Source: Chitinophaga agrisoli
Lineage (GTDB): Bacteria > Bacteroidota > Bacteroidia > Chitinophagales > Chitinophagaceae
Length of the DNA: 64,000 nt
Reading direction: 5' to 3'
NCBI RefSeq assembly: GCF_008386695.1
Contig: NZ_VUOC01000002.1
Location: forward strand, 62,001 to 126,000
Under the pieces are notes generated by a model, which saw only the letters and a list, made by a program, of their open reading frames with translations, did no database searches and was not told the DNA's origin. The first letter of the stretch is position 1. Each line of letters starts with the position of its first letter. The translations under genes and the position numbers were made by a program. Shown piece after piece: positions 35,903 through 44,593 of the stretch.

Positions 35903-37065
35903 TATACGTTATCTTTTTGTACAAGTGCAAACGGGGTATTCACCATCAACCACATGTCGTAGGCAAAATTGTGCCGGTGCGCATAATTTATATCCAGGCT
36001 GATCCGCTCTTCTACGGACATATCCTTTTTTCCACGCTTGCTGATCTGCCACAGCCCCGTAATACCTGCCGGCGCCAGAAAACGCTCTGCCCAGGCATCT
36101 GTTGTAAGGGTGGCAGCTTCATACAGGGGCAGCGGGCGGTTGCCTACCAGCGACATATCGCCTTTCAGCACATTTACCAGCTGGGGCAGCTCATCCAGGC
36201 TGCTGTTACGCAAAAAGCTACCCAGGCGGGTGATCCGCGGATCATTTGATACTTTAATGAATACCGGGCCCTGTCCATTATTATTATACTGGTTCATGTG
36301 CTTCACCTTATGCAGCTGTTTGTCCGCATCCGCGATCATGGTACGGAACTTATAGAACCGGAACATGCGGTAGTTCTTACCGGCGCGGGGAGAGCTATAA
36401 AAGATGGGGCCTGGGGAATCCAGCTTGATAAGCAGCGCTACAATACCCAGTACCGGCAATAAAAGCAGCAGTAAAGCGCCGGATACCATTATATCAAACA
36501 CGCGTTTGGCAATTCTGTTCAAACGGGTGCTATGATAAGTGGGCGCTACTGCCCTTTCCTGCGGTTTGCCGGCAAAAAGATGCATACGCTTAAACTTGCT
36601 CACAAAATTCACTTTCTCCTCCAAACGGTTCAGCAGGCAATCCCGGGTGATGATCTCATCGATAAAGGTGTATTTCTTCACCAACGATTTCAGCAGGTCA
36701 GACAGCTGATCCGTATACAGGAAAAATGGAATGGCCTTCAGCACGTGGTGTGCTTCAAAATAAGCCTCCCAACTGGCCAGCTCGGTCTCATAACCGCTGT
36801 TAAAACGGTAAATGATCACTGCTGGTATCTTACGGTACACATTCAGCAACTGGTCTATGGCCTGTTGCGCATCCTCGACATGATCTGCTACGAGGTACTT
36901 GAAATGCGGGGTTTCCTGGGGTACATCCACATAAGAGTGACCAATCAACAACACTATCTTTTCATCGGCGATCTGCCGGTAGATGGGGTTGTTCTGTTTA
37001 CCTGTAGCATTACTCCTGACAATCGTGGCAGCAGTCGGAAAACTAGGTGTAATCGTCGTCTCCAT
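35902..37065 (-). CDS. Initiating sugar-phosphate transferase with receiver-like N-terminal domain
   Basis: This 387-residue protein begins EPS synthesis by moving a sugar-1-phosphate to undecaprenyl phosphate. The C-terminal catalytic domain (about 190-387) has one membrane helix (RVFDIMVSGALLLLLLPVLG), DSPGPIFYSSPRAG, FYKFRTM, RNSSLDELPQLVNVLKGDMSLVGNRP and PGITGLWQ. The N-terminal 165 residues replace the usual four TM helices and read like a degenerate receiver domain (VLLIG, PAVIIYRFNS, IPFFLYTDQ, a following Lys, and an end helix), lacking the phospho-acceptor Asp. It lies downstream of a true receiver protein. The role of the N-domain is inference. Confidence 0.92.
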   Translation of the reverse strand: METTITPSFPTAATIVRSNATGKQNNPIYRQIADEKIVLLIGHSYVDVPQETPHFKYLVADHVEDAQQAIDQLLNVYRKIPAVIIYRFNSGYETELASWEAYFEAHHVLKAIPFFLYTDQLSDLLKSLVKKYTFIDEIITRDCLLNRLEEKVNFVSKFKRMHLFAGKPQERAVAPTYHSTRLNRIAKRVFDIMVSGALLLLLLPVLGIVALLIKLDSPGPIFYSSPRAGKNYRMFRFYKFRTMIADADKQLHKVKHMNQYNNNGQGPVFIKVSNDPRITRLGSFLRNSSLDELPQLVNVLKGDMSLVGNRPLPLYEAATLTTDAWAERFLAPAGITGLWQISKRGKKDMSVEERISLDINYAHRHNFAYDMWLMVNTPFALVQKDNV

Positions 37066-37098
37066 ATATTATTACAATTATTGCCTTGGTATTAGGGA

Positions 37099-37497
37099 TT
37101 ACGATATAGATGCAGTTAACTGCCCGTTCAAAATATGCGCTACCTTCTCTAACAACACCACGGGATCAAAGGGTTTTTGCATCACTACCTGTACATTGCT
37201 GTACCGGGCTGTAATCGCTGAGGGATCTGCATTCACAACTTCACCGGAAAGCACCAGCACGGGGATCTCTTTATATAAATAACTGTTGGAAAGGTGCTCA
37301 AGCAATTCCCATCCATCTATATTGGGCATATGTAAATCCGTTACGATCGCGTCTGCATTATTGCCTTTGGATAACCAGGCCATCGCGGCAAGACCATCGG
37401 GTACGGCGGTTACTGTATAATGCCTGCTGAGTATTGCCTCCAATAAGAGCCTTATTGGATTGCTATCATCTATTACTAAAACTTTCTTTTTCATCAT
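37099..37497 (-). CDS. Single-domain response regulator (receiver only)
   Basis: This 132-residue CheY-like receiver has the acidic pair in VLVIDDSNPIR, the phospho-acceptor Asp in AIVTDLHMPNIDGWEL, Ser in PVLVLSGEV and Lys in VMQKPFDP, so all key residues are present. There is no output domain, so it must act through a partner. It is the first gene of the leftward EPS operon, 33 bases before the sugar-transferase gene whose own N-terminus resembles a receiver. A direct effect on EPS initiation is plausible. No histidine kinase is in the window. Confidence 0.93.
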   Translation of the reverse strand: MMKKKVLVIDDSNPIRLLLEAILSRHYTVTAVPDGLAAMAWLSKGNNADAIVTDLHMPNIDGWELLEHLSNSYLYKEIPVLVLSGEVVNADPSAITARYSNVQVVMQKPFDPVVLLEKVAHILNGQLTASIS

Positions 37498-37933
37498 TAC
37501 TACCTTCTTTTTCGTAAACTTTTAAAATCAACACCATAGCAAACACACGTTGGCCATAGGTATAAGAAGGCTTTTGATGGGATAAGGTCAAAGAAGAACT
37601 GAAACGTCTGGTAGCTTTTCAGGGGATATGATGGCAGAAAGGATTAACTTAAAACTCTAAAATATGGTTAGGTATTCTCAATAAATATAAATAAAAAACT
37701 TCAAAATTCCCGGCATTTGTTCCGATCACAGAAAATCGTTGCAAAGCGTCGAACGGATGTAAAATTATAGTACTTTGTGGATTAAGAACTCAATATTTCG
37801 TAAACGGCACATTTTTACGGGTGAATGACCAGAAAATGATGGTAAACGAATCTAACGTTAAAAATAAGCCAAAAAATTTGCAATTATCACTTCAGATGCT
37901 GTAGTTTTGAGCCCTTACTTACGAGTCTTCCCC
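37498..37933. other. Divergent regulatory region of the EPS locus
   Basis: About 430 bases of A/T-rich DNA lie between the leftward EPS operon and the membrane-protein gene. The rightward promoter at 37877-37909 is described separately. I did not find an equally clear leftward promoter in front of the response-regulator gene. No open frame or repeat was seen. Confidence 0.55.
37877..37909 (+). promoter_or_regulatory. Promoter of the GT39-like membrane protein gene
   Basis: TTTG at 37877-37880, a spacer of 21 bases and TAGTTTTG at 37902-37909 form a complete Bacteroidota promoter. The transcript would start near 37916, 18 bases before ATG 37934. This supports that ATG over the TTG at 37907, which lies inside the -7 box. 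Confidence 0.7.
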
Positions 37934-39196
37934 ATGAAAAAATTTCCAGTCCCTGCTACCTTACTGCTTTTGATAGGAATAGCAGCCTACATATTCCTGG
38001 TCCTGGTAACGATTTGGCATAAACAACCGCCGCTATATGATGAGCCCCTGTTCATACCCAATGTATACCTCTTTGGACAGTATGGTCTTTCACGGGAGTT
38101 CCTTATTAATATTAATCAACAGGCCCCGGGCCCCTTATATCAGTTCATCCATTATCCGCTAAGAAACATTACGCACCTGCAAACGCCGGGCATCCGGCTG
38201 GTAAATACCACGCTCCTGGGGTTACTGATCTTAGTATTGACCATCATCATCACTAAGATCAACAAATCAGATAAAAAGATGTCGCTGCTGCTGGCCTTTA
38301 ATATAATGGCAGCGCCGATGGTATGGACCGTATCCGGCATGGCCCTTACGGAAATACCACCCATGTTCTTTGCCGCCCTGTCTATATTATTGCTCTGGTA
38401 TGCCCTGCAGCAACAGGATACCAAACTGGGCGTAAGCATGCTCTTATCCCTGCTGGCTGGTTTCGCGTTAGGACTGGCCATCCTGGGCCGCTCCCCCTTC
38501 CTGATCATGGTGCCAGCCGCCGCTGCGCTGCTGGTGCAGCATATGCACCAGCCAGGCCGCTGGATGATACTGGCCCTGTATGGAGGCGTGGCCCTGCTCA
38601 TGTGCCTGCCGGTGTTCTTTATCTGGAAAGGATTAACGCCACCGCAACAAGCCTTTACAGGCGCCGGCGGCATTAGCATGGAACATGGCATGCTGGGGTT
38701 TGCCTATGGCGCATTGATTACGTTAATACTCGCGCCGGGATGGTTCCTGTTTAATAAGAAAGTGATCCTGTACCTGCTGGCCGGTTATATAGTACTGCTG
38801 ATCGCTAATCTTAGTTTTATCCGCTTTGAGTACGGCCCCCTTAGCGTAACCATGGAAAAGATCCTGCCTGCGGCACTGATGCAGTTGTACCCCTATGTGA
38901 TCTCCCCGGCTTTGTGGGTGTTTGCCTGCTACTTCGGCATATGCTCCCTGATACGCGCCTGGGAGCGCAGAACAGAGCCCTTTTTCCTGTTCCTGTTCTG
39001 CTGCGCTATGCTTATGCTGGCCACCAATTTTAAGGTTACCCATCTCTTCAGTTCCAGGTACATAGCACAGGCGGCGCCCTTTTTCGTACTGCTGCTACTA
39101 CCCTACGATAAGCTTACTTATAATAAATGTATAAGGGCGGTTGCTGGTATGGTTATCGGGTTCCTCTCCCTGGAAACGTATTTTCTTTTTCACTAA
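37934..39196 (+). CDS. Multi-pass membrane protein, GT-C (GT39-like) glycosyltransferase candidate
   Basis: This 420-residue protein has about ten membrane helices. The first periplasmic loop carries YDEPLFIPNVYLFGQYGLS, with an acidic DE pair where GT39/PMT-type GT-C enzymes have their catalytic Asp-Glu. A second loop has NQQAPGPLYQFIHYPL. That suggests a lipid-linked sugar transferase acting on the periplasmic side, but similarity is weak and I cannot exclude a different membrane function. The open frame starts at a TTG (37907) inside the promoter; ATG 37934 is preferred. It lies between the two EPS operons in the same direction as wzc. Confidence 0.75.
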   Translation: MKKFPVPATLLLLIGIAAYIFLVLVTIWHKQPPLYDEPLFIPNVYLFGQYGLSREFLININQQAPGPLYQFIHYPLRNITHLQTPGIRLVNTTLLGLLILVLTIIITKINKSDKKMSLLLAFNIMAAPMVWTVSGMALTEIPPMFFAALSILLLWYALQQQDTKLGVSMLLSLLAGFALGLAILGRSPFLIMVPAAAALLVQHMHQPGRWMILALYGGVALLMCLPVFFIWKGLTPPQQAFTGAGGISMEHGMLGFAYGALITLILAPGWFLFNKKVILYLLAGYIVLLIANLSFIRFEYGPLSVTMEKILPAALMQLYPYVISPALWVFACYFGICSLIRAWERRTEPFFLFLFCCAMLMLATNFKVTHLFSSRYIAQAAPFFVLLLLPYDKLTYNKCIRAVAGMVIGFLSLETYFLFH

Positions 39197-39605
39197 CACC
39201 CTCCAAAAACCACCATTCACTAATAAAAATCCTGTCTTCACCTAAAAAAATTAGGTAGTTTATGATCTGCGGATTAATTTAGCGCTCGAAACCGGGTACG
39301 CCATGAGGTGTTATTTCTATAACAGCGAGACAATAGTACGTTTTCCCAAAATGGCGCTGGTGTTATAAATCTTTTCTTCTACTACCACATCCTAGATAAA
39401 AACCACCGTGTAGTAGGTCGGCTGTAAAACCGCATCCTGCATTCTGATTTTACCATTCCTTTGAATTTCTGGTGGCATGACTACATGCGTCATGTTTCGT
39501 TTTTGACAATTTGACAACAAGTATCCATAATGATTTGCCGTATTGGGTCCGGTTCGTAGCCGGATTTTTTTAAGGCAGCATAATTGATAAAAAATAATAA
39601 TTGAT
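39197..39605. other. 409-base leader region upstream of the wzc-like gene
   Basis: There is no open frame of note. It contains a small hairpin CCTAA-N5-TTAGG (39241-39255), a repeated word GGTGTTAT (39309 and 39359), complementary CGCCAT/ATGGCG words around them, and an intrinsic terminator at 39548-39571, 35 bases before the wzc start codon. Either the terminator ends a leader transcript of the wzc operon or it terminates the upstream gene 350 bases after its stop. Confidence 0.55.
39548..39571 (+). terminator. Intrinsic terminator just before wzc, possible attenuator
   Basis: TCCGG (39548-39552), a 7-base loop and CCGGA (39560-39564) are followed by seven Ts. The stem is short but G/C-rich. 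Its position 35 bases before the ATG of the first gene of a long EPS operon fits control by read-through. Confidence 0.6.
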
Positions 39606-41801
39606 ATGGATGTCATATATTTTGTGAAAGCGCTCCTGAAAAAGAAATGGTGGATCATTATCAGCACGGTAGTGGCCCTTGCGCTTTCGTTTGTTTTTAC
39701 CATGGACCGCGCTAAGCTTTACAGGTCCAGCGCGCAGATGTCTACCGGTTTCACGACCAATGACGCGGTGAAGCTGCGTGATGAGAACGTGGATCTTTAC
39801 GCGGCAGACGTGAAGTTCAATAACGTGGTGGAAGCCTTCTACTCCCCTGCCGTTATCGGCCTGCTTTGTTATGACCTCATGCTGCATGACCTTACCTCTC
39901 CCAAGCCCTTTACCGTGCTTACGGAGAAACAACGTCATACGCCCATTTACGCTACCTTTAACAGGCCCCAGGCGGTAACCATCCTGCAGCATAAACTAGA
40001 CTCCCTGCAAACCCTTACCTCCTATCAGCCGGAAGAACGTAAGCTGCTGGAGTATATGGCGCTGTACAAATATGACTATGAGTCTATCACCAAACAGCTG
40101 AATGTAGGGCGCAAACAACGCACTGACTATATCGATATTTCATTCGGATCAGAGAACCCGGAACTGTCTGCCTACGTGGTAAACACCGTTTACCGCCAGT
40201 TCCTCCGCTACTATCGCAGCTTGCGCTCAGAACGATCTGTAGAGAACATTGGCACCTTCGAAGAACTGGTGAACCAAAAGAAAACAGAGCTGGACCAGAA
40301 GATAGACGCCCTGCGCAACTACAAATCATCTGAAGGCTTGTTAAACGTGGAAGCCGCCAGCGGCGGTGAGCTGGGCCTTATTAACCAGCTGGAAAAAGCT
40401 GTGCTGGACGAAAGAGGTAATAACAACATCCTGGCCTCTTCCCTGCAAAGCGTAAACAGCCAGCTGGCGCTAGCCAGCCAGGGCCAGACCGTATATGACA
40501 ACAATAATAATGAGATCGTTGCGCTGCGCAAGTCCATTAACCAAACGAACGACGAATATGTACGCGGCGGCAGTGCAGATCCTGTCCTGGCAGATAGGAT
40601 AAAGGCGCAGCGCCAGCAGCTGCAAAAGCTTATGTCATCTGCTCCCACTGCGGCCACATCCGGTAAAACGGTGACCCGCGAAGAGCTGTTACAGAAAAAA
40701 GCCGGACTGGAAGCAGACTGGAAAGCCTCTCAGCTTAACATTGCCAACCTCGAAGCTAAGATCCGCTCCTTGCGCGGCTCCGTAGGCTCCTATGCTAATA
40801 AAGAGGCTACGGTAAGCACCCTGCAAAAAGAGGTGGACCTGGCCCAGGAAGAATATGACCGCCTTAAAGAAAAGCTGAATACCGCCCTGGATACCCGCAC
40901 CGCGCCGCCAGACGATTTCCGCCAAACCCTTAAGGGACAGCCGGCCTTTAAACCGGAATCTACCAAACGTCTTAAGATCATGGGCCTGGCTGGTATGTCC
41001 GTATTCCTGCTTAGTACCCTGGGCGTGCTGTTCATGGAGTTCTTTGATAAATCCATCAAGTCCCCTTCCCTGTTCGAAAAGAATGTGGACCTGAAACTGA
41101 TCAGCACCATCAACCATGCAGATCTGCACCGCTACAGCATTCCGCAGGTACTGCAGCAAAAAGTGGATGATGATGACGCCACCCGCAGGCGGCAGAACAT
41201 TTTCCGCGAGCTGCTGCGCAAACTGCGCTACGAGGTAGAAGCCAGCAATAAATCAATATTCCTCTTCACCAGCACGGAGTCCCAGCAAGGGAAAACCACC
41301 CTGGTGCAGGCGCTGGCCTACAGCCTTAGCCTGAGCAATAAGCGGGTACTGATCATAGATACTAATTTCTGTAACAACGACCTTACCGTACAACTGGAAG
41401 CCAAGCCTACCCTGGAAACTTTTTCCATGGAACCGCATGAAGTGAGCATCGACAAGATACGGGAGATCGTTACCACCTATTCTGTAGAGGGCATTGAAGT
41501 AATTGGCTGTAAGGGTGGCGATTATACACCGTCTGAAATATTACCGCGTAACCATTTATTGAATTACCTGCCACAGCTCAAATCCTATTATGATTTTGTG
41601 CTGCTGGAAGGGGCGCCCTTAAATGATTATACGGACAGTAAGGAACTGGTGAATTATGTGGAGGGCGTGATAGCCATCTTCTCTTCCAAACTGGCCGTAA
41701 AAACGAATGATAAGGATTCTATACAATTCCTGGAGAGCATGAATGGGAAATTATTGGGGGCAGTATTGAACAACGTGAACGATGATTACCTGGAACTTTA
41801 G
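39606..41801 (+). CDS. Wzc-like chain-length regulator / tyrosine-kinase family protein
   Basis: This 731-residue protein has a Wzz domain at the N-terminus (KKKWWIIISTVVALALSFVF, TM about 12-32), a periplasmic coiled-coil part (about 200-450, rich in QLEKAVLDERGNN- and LQKEVDLAQEEYDRLKEKL-type heptads), a second TM near 458-480, and a cytoplasmic P-loop domain (about 540-731). Walker A is TESQQGKTTL and Walker A' is VLIIDTNF. The Walker B position reads FVLLEGAP instead of the usual IIDTPP, and the C-terminal tyrosine cluster is missing. Polymer-length control is well supported; autokinase activity is doubtful. It starts the rightward EPS operon. Confidence 0.9.
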   Translation: MDVIYFVKALLKKKWWIIISTVVALALSFVFTMDRAKLYRSSAQMSTGFTTNDAVKLRDENVDLYAADVKFNNVVEAFYSPAVIGLLCYDLMLHDLTSPKPFTVLTEKQRHTPIYATFNRPQAVTILQHKLDSLQTLTSYQPEERKLLEYMALYKYDYESITKQLNVGRKQRTDYIDISFGSENPELSAYVVNTVYRQFLRYYRSLRSERSVENIGTFEELVNQKKTELDQKIDALRNYKSSEGLLNVEAASGGELGLINQLEKAVLDERGNNNILASSLQSVNSQLALASQGQTVYDNNNNEIVALRKSINQTNDEYVRGGSADPVLADRIKAQRQQLQKLMSSAPTAATSGKTVTREELLQKKAGLEADWKASQLNIANLEAKIRSLRGSVGSYANKEATVSTLQKEVDLAQEEYDRLKEKLNTALDTRTAPPDDFRQTLKGQPAFKPESTKRLKIMGLAGMSVFLLSTLGVLFMEFFDKSIKSPSLFEKNVDLKLISTINHADLHRYSIPQVLQQKVDDDDATRRRQNIFRELLRKLRYEVEASNKSIFLFTSTESQQGKTTLVQALAYSLSLSNKRVLIIDTNFCNNDLTVQLEAKPTLETFSMEPHEVSIDKIREIVTTYSVEGIEVIGCKGGDYTPSEILPRNHLLNYLPQLKSYYDFVLLEGAPLNDYTDSKELVNYVEGVIAIFSSKLAVKTNDKDSIQFLESMNGKLLGAVLNNVNDDYLEL

Positions 41802-41823
41802 GTATCACCAAACTGTAACCCAT

Positions 41824-42900
41824 ATGCAAATACCCCCAAAACTGAAATTTATTTTTTCATTCCAGCCGGCTGTATCCAGGCGTTACGCCTGGGTGGATTA
41901 TGCCAAAGGAATTGCGATCATCTTTGTTGTGTACAGGCATGTATTATATGGTCTATTATATAGTGGGGTAACAGCTAATCCGGTGATGATGGACGCTAAC
42001 GAGATATTGTACGGATTCCGGATGCCGTTATTCTTTTTCCTGTCAGGATTGTTCTTTGCCTCCAGCCTGCAAAAGCGCGGCCCGGCAGATTTCCTGGTCA
42101 CTAAAATAAATACATTATTATATCCTTACCTGCTATGGTGCTTTATACAGCTCACTTTGCAGATACTTTTTTCTGACTATACAAATTTCAAAAGAGGCGT
42201 GAACAACTATATAGATATACTGATACACCCGCGCGGCATGCTGCAGCAGTGGTATCTGTTTGCGCTGTTCAATGTAACGGCATTATATCTGTTCACACAC
42301 GTAGTACTTAAATTAAAGGCGCCCGTGCAGATACTGCTGGGGCTCGCTTTCCTGGGGCTGATCCGTTTTGCGGGCGATATCAGCACCATTTCCGATGTAA
42401 TGATGTTCTACATCTTCTTTTGCCTGGGCCATATCACGGCGCCCCTGTTCTTCCAGGAAAAAATACAACGGCAGCTTACCTCCGGCTGGAAAGCCCTGGC
42501 CCTGCTACCTGTGTTCATAGTCGCCCAGTACTATACGCTTAAACACCCGGAAGAGAACTTGTACCTGTTCTCCGCCCTGGCCATGTTTGGCGCCCTGCTG
42601 GTGATCATGGTCTCCTTTCTGCTGGCCAAATACCAACGGATGGTATTTCTGCAAACACTCGGACATTATTCGCTTTACATATACCTGTTGCACCTGGGCA
42701 TCATCTTCCTGCTGCGCACGTTATTCCTGCGTACGGGCCTCGTCATCAGCATGCCGGTAATGACCGTACTGCTCATGTCGCTGGGCATCCTGTTCTCGAT
42801 CATCCTGTACAGGATCTGCCTGCTGCTGCACCTGGAATTCCTGTTTGTAGGGCCGTTTAAGACACGCGCGGAAGCATTACGTCCCGCGCAGGGAAAATAA
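41824..42900 (+). CDS. Acyltransferase family 3 membrane protein
   Basis: This 358-residue protein has about ten TM helices and the family signature RYAWVDYAKGIAIIFVVYRHVLYGLL, with the Arg-His pair where the acyltransferase-3 catalytic residue sits. MPLFFFLSGLFFA follows. It should transfer an acyl (often acetyl or succinyl) group to a sugar on or across the inner membrane. The frame opens at 41782, overlapping wzc by 20 bases, but ATG 41824 (MQIPPKLKFIF) gives a clean 22-base gap and the normal N-terminus. It is in the EPS operon. Confidence 0.88.
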   Translation: MQIPPKLKFIFSFQPAVSRRYAWVDYAKGIAIIFVVYRHVLYGLLYSGVTANPVMMDANEILYGFRMPLFFFLSGLFFASSLQKRGPADFLVTKINTLLYPYLLWCFIQLTLQILFSDYTNFKRGVNNYIDILIHPRGMLQQWYLFALFNVTALYLFTHVVLKLKAPVQILLGLAFLGLIRFAGDISTISDVMMFYIFFCLGHITAPLFFQEKIQRQLTSGWKALALLPVFIVAQYYTLKHPEENLYLFSALAMFGALLVIMVSFLLAKYQRMVFLQTLGHYSLYIYLLHLGIIFLLRTLFLRTGLVISMPVMTVLLMSLGILFSIILYRICLLLHLEFLFVGPFKTRAEALRPAQGK

Positions 42901-42920
42901 AAAGGGACAATAGCTATCAT

Positions 42921-43034
42921 ATGCGTAAAAAGAAAGAAGAAAAATTGATCGGCGAGCCATTGCATAAAGCATTGATCTTACTCTTTGCGGGTATGACCAT
43001 TGCCATGCTGCTGGTAAAAACATTCTTCCTCTGA
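42921..43034 (+). CDS. 37-residue single-TM small protein
   Basis: ATG 42921 to TGA 43032-43034 encodes 37 residues: a charged N-terminus (MRKKKEEKLIGEPLHKA) and one hydrophobic helix (LILLFAGMTIAMLLVKTFFL). It occupies the gap between the acyltransferase stop (42900) and the Wzy-like start (43042) almost exactly, with 20 and 7 bases on either side, in the same direction. The positive-inside rule puts the N-terminus in the cytoplasm. A small accessory subunit of the polymerase or acyltransferase is plausible. Being so short it needs proof of translation. Confidence 0.6.
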   Translation: MRKKKEEKLIGEPLHKALILLFAGMTIAMLLVKTFFL

Positions 43035-43041
43035 CACTACT

Positions 43042-44475
43042 ATGCAACTGACCAGGAAAAATATCAATCTGAAACAGGTGCTCATCGCCATACTGTTTAT
43101 ACTGCTGGTACCGGCGGTAACCTATCTTGCCTCTACGGACATGAAGGTAGGCGCAGGGCTAAGCGTAATGATCATTGGTCTTGCACTGGGATTGGTATGT
43201 ATCGTAAATTACCGGCTGGGGTATTATCTCTATATCACCATCACTTTTATACTGCCCATGCTGGAGCGTATGTCCGGCGCGGAGGTGCCCAAAGGGGTGG
43301 CCATGGATGCGCTGCTCCTGTTCACCCTGCTGGGCTGTATCTTTAAACGGGGCGATAAAACCATTGCCAGGGTCAAATTCAGCGATCCTATCCTGGTATG
43401 TATGCTGGTATATTTTCTTATACTGCTGTCTTCCATCGTGAACCCCAATGCCGGCTCCCTGCTGGGCTGGTATGTGTTCCTGCGGGTATCGCTGCGCAGT
43501 TATATATTCTTATACGTAGGGCTGAATGTGTTTAACAACATGCAGCATGTATATAGCTTCTTTAAGTATTGGCTGGCGCTGGGCACTGCAGCCGCCTTTT
43601 ACTGTTGTATCCAGCAGTGGACCGGCCTGTTGCCCTATGAGCAGGCATATATAGCCAAGTTCCCGGAAAAGTTTGGCACCACGGTGATCCTTACCGGGCT
43701 GCGGCTGTTCTCCTTTATGTCGGACGCCGCTGTGCTGGGCATTATCATGGCCTGTAATATCATCATCATGCTTATATTGATGACTGCCCGCCTGCACACC
43801 ATCAACCTGAGCAAAAAGATCCTCCTTGGCTTCTCCATTGTGCTGCACACCATGGCGCTGGGTTATTCCGGCACCCGTACCGGTTATGTGATGCTGCCCC
43901 TGGGGCTGATGATCTTCTTTATTGCCAACATGCATAAGCGTAATACGATACTGGCCGCCATGGTCTTTGTGTTTATTGGCCTGGCTATCCTGTACGGCCC
44001 TTTTTACGGCAGCCCTACCATCATCCGCGTTAGAACGGCTTTTATTGGTAAACAGGATGAGTCTGTGAATGTGCGCGACAGGAACCGCCACCGCATTCAA
44101 CCCTATATGCATGAGCACCCGCTCGGCGGCGGCGTAAACACAACAGGCGGTAATGGCGTTACTTATACGCCGGGTCACCCGCTGGCAGACTTCCAGACAG
44201 ATAACGGCTACCTGCGCGCTGTGCTGGAAACGGGCTGGCTGGGCATGGTGGTAGTGGCGGGCATCTTTTATTTTACGATACAGACCGCCGTTGTCAATTT
44301 CTTCCGGTGCAAATCGGAATTGGACAAGCTGCTGATGATAGGGGCCGCGGCTGCCATCTTTGCGGCAGCCATATCGGAATACGCGCAGGATACATTCACC
44401 CTGGTGGAAACATCCATTATGTTGTTCTCCTTTATGGCAGTATTGCTTAAAGTACGATACCTGGAAACAAATTAA
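43042..44475 (+). CDS. O-antigen polymerase/ligase family membrane protein (Wzy/WaaL-like)
   Basis: This 477-residue protein has 11-12 TM helices and the large periplasmic loop of the Wzy_C family, with GYSGTRTGYVMLPLG before it and the conserved HEHPLGGGVNTTG-like and DFQTDNGYLRAVLETGWLGM segments (residues about 355-400). It polymerises lipid-linked repeat units in the periplasm, or ligates them to an acceptor. With Wzx and Wzc in the same locus, polymerase is the likelier role. ATG 43042 lies 7 bases after the small TM protein gene, suggesting coupled translation. Confidence 0.9.
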   Translation: MQLTRKNINLKQVLIAILFILLVPAVTYLASTDMKVGAGLSVMIIGLALGLVCIVNYRLGYYLYITITFILPMLERMSGAEVPKGVAMDALLLFTLLGCIFKRGDKTIARVKFSDPILVCMLVYFLILLSSIVNPNAGSLLGWYVFLRVSLRSYIFLYVGLNVFNNMQHVYSFFKYWLALGTAAAFYCCIQQWTGLLPYEQAYIAKFPEKFGTTVILTGLRLFSFMSDAAVLGIIMACNIIIMLILMTARLHTINLSKKILLGFSIVLHTMALGYSGTRTGYVMLPLGLMIFFIANMHKRNTILAAMVFVFIGLAILYGPFYGSPTIIRVRTAFIGKQDESVNVRDRNRHRIQPYMHEHPLGGGVNTTGGNGVTYTPGHPLADFQTDNGYLRAVLETGWLGMVVVAGIFYFTIQTAVVNFFRCKSELDKLLMIGAAAAIFAAAISEYAQDTFTLVETSIMLFSFMAVLLKVRYLETN

Positions 44476-44497
44476 CACTTGAATAAAAACTATACTG

Positions 44498-44590
44498 ATG
44501 GAACAGGGCATACAGGTCTTTTCCTGTAGAGAGCGGGAAAGATACATGCCGGAATACATCAGGCCTTTGGAAAAAGAACATAAATATTAA
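44498..44590 (+). CDS. Possible 30-residue small protein
   Basis: ATG 44498 to TAA 44588-44590 gives 30 residues (MEQGIQVFSCRERERYMPEY, then a short charged tail ending EKEHKY), filling the gap between the Wzy-like gene (ends 44475) and the TolC-like gene (starts 44594). It has no signal peptide or TM helix. Chance frames of this length are common, so this is a candidate only. The tight fit between neighbours is the single argument for it. Confidence 0.25.
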   Translation: MEQGIQVFSCRERERYMPEYIRPLEKEHKY

Positions 44591-44593
44591 CTG

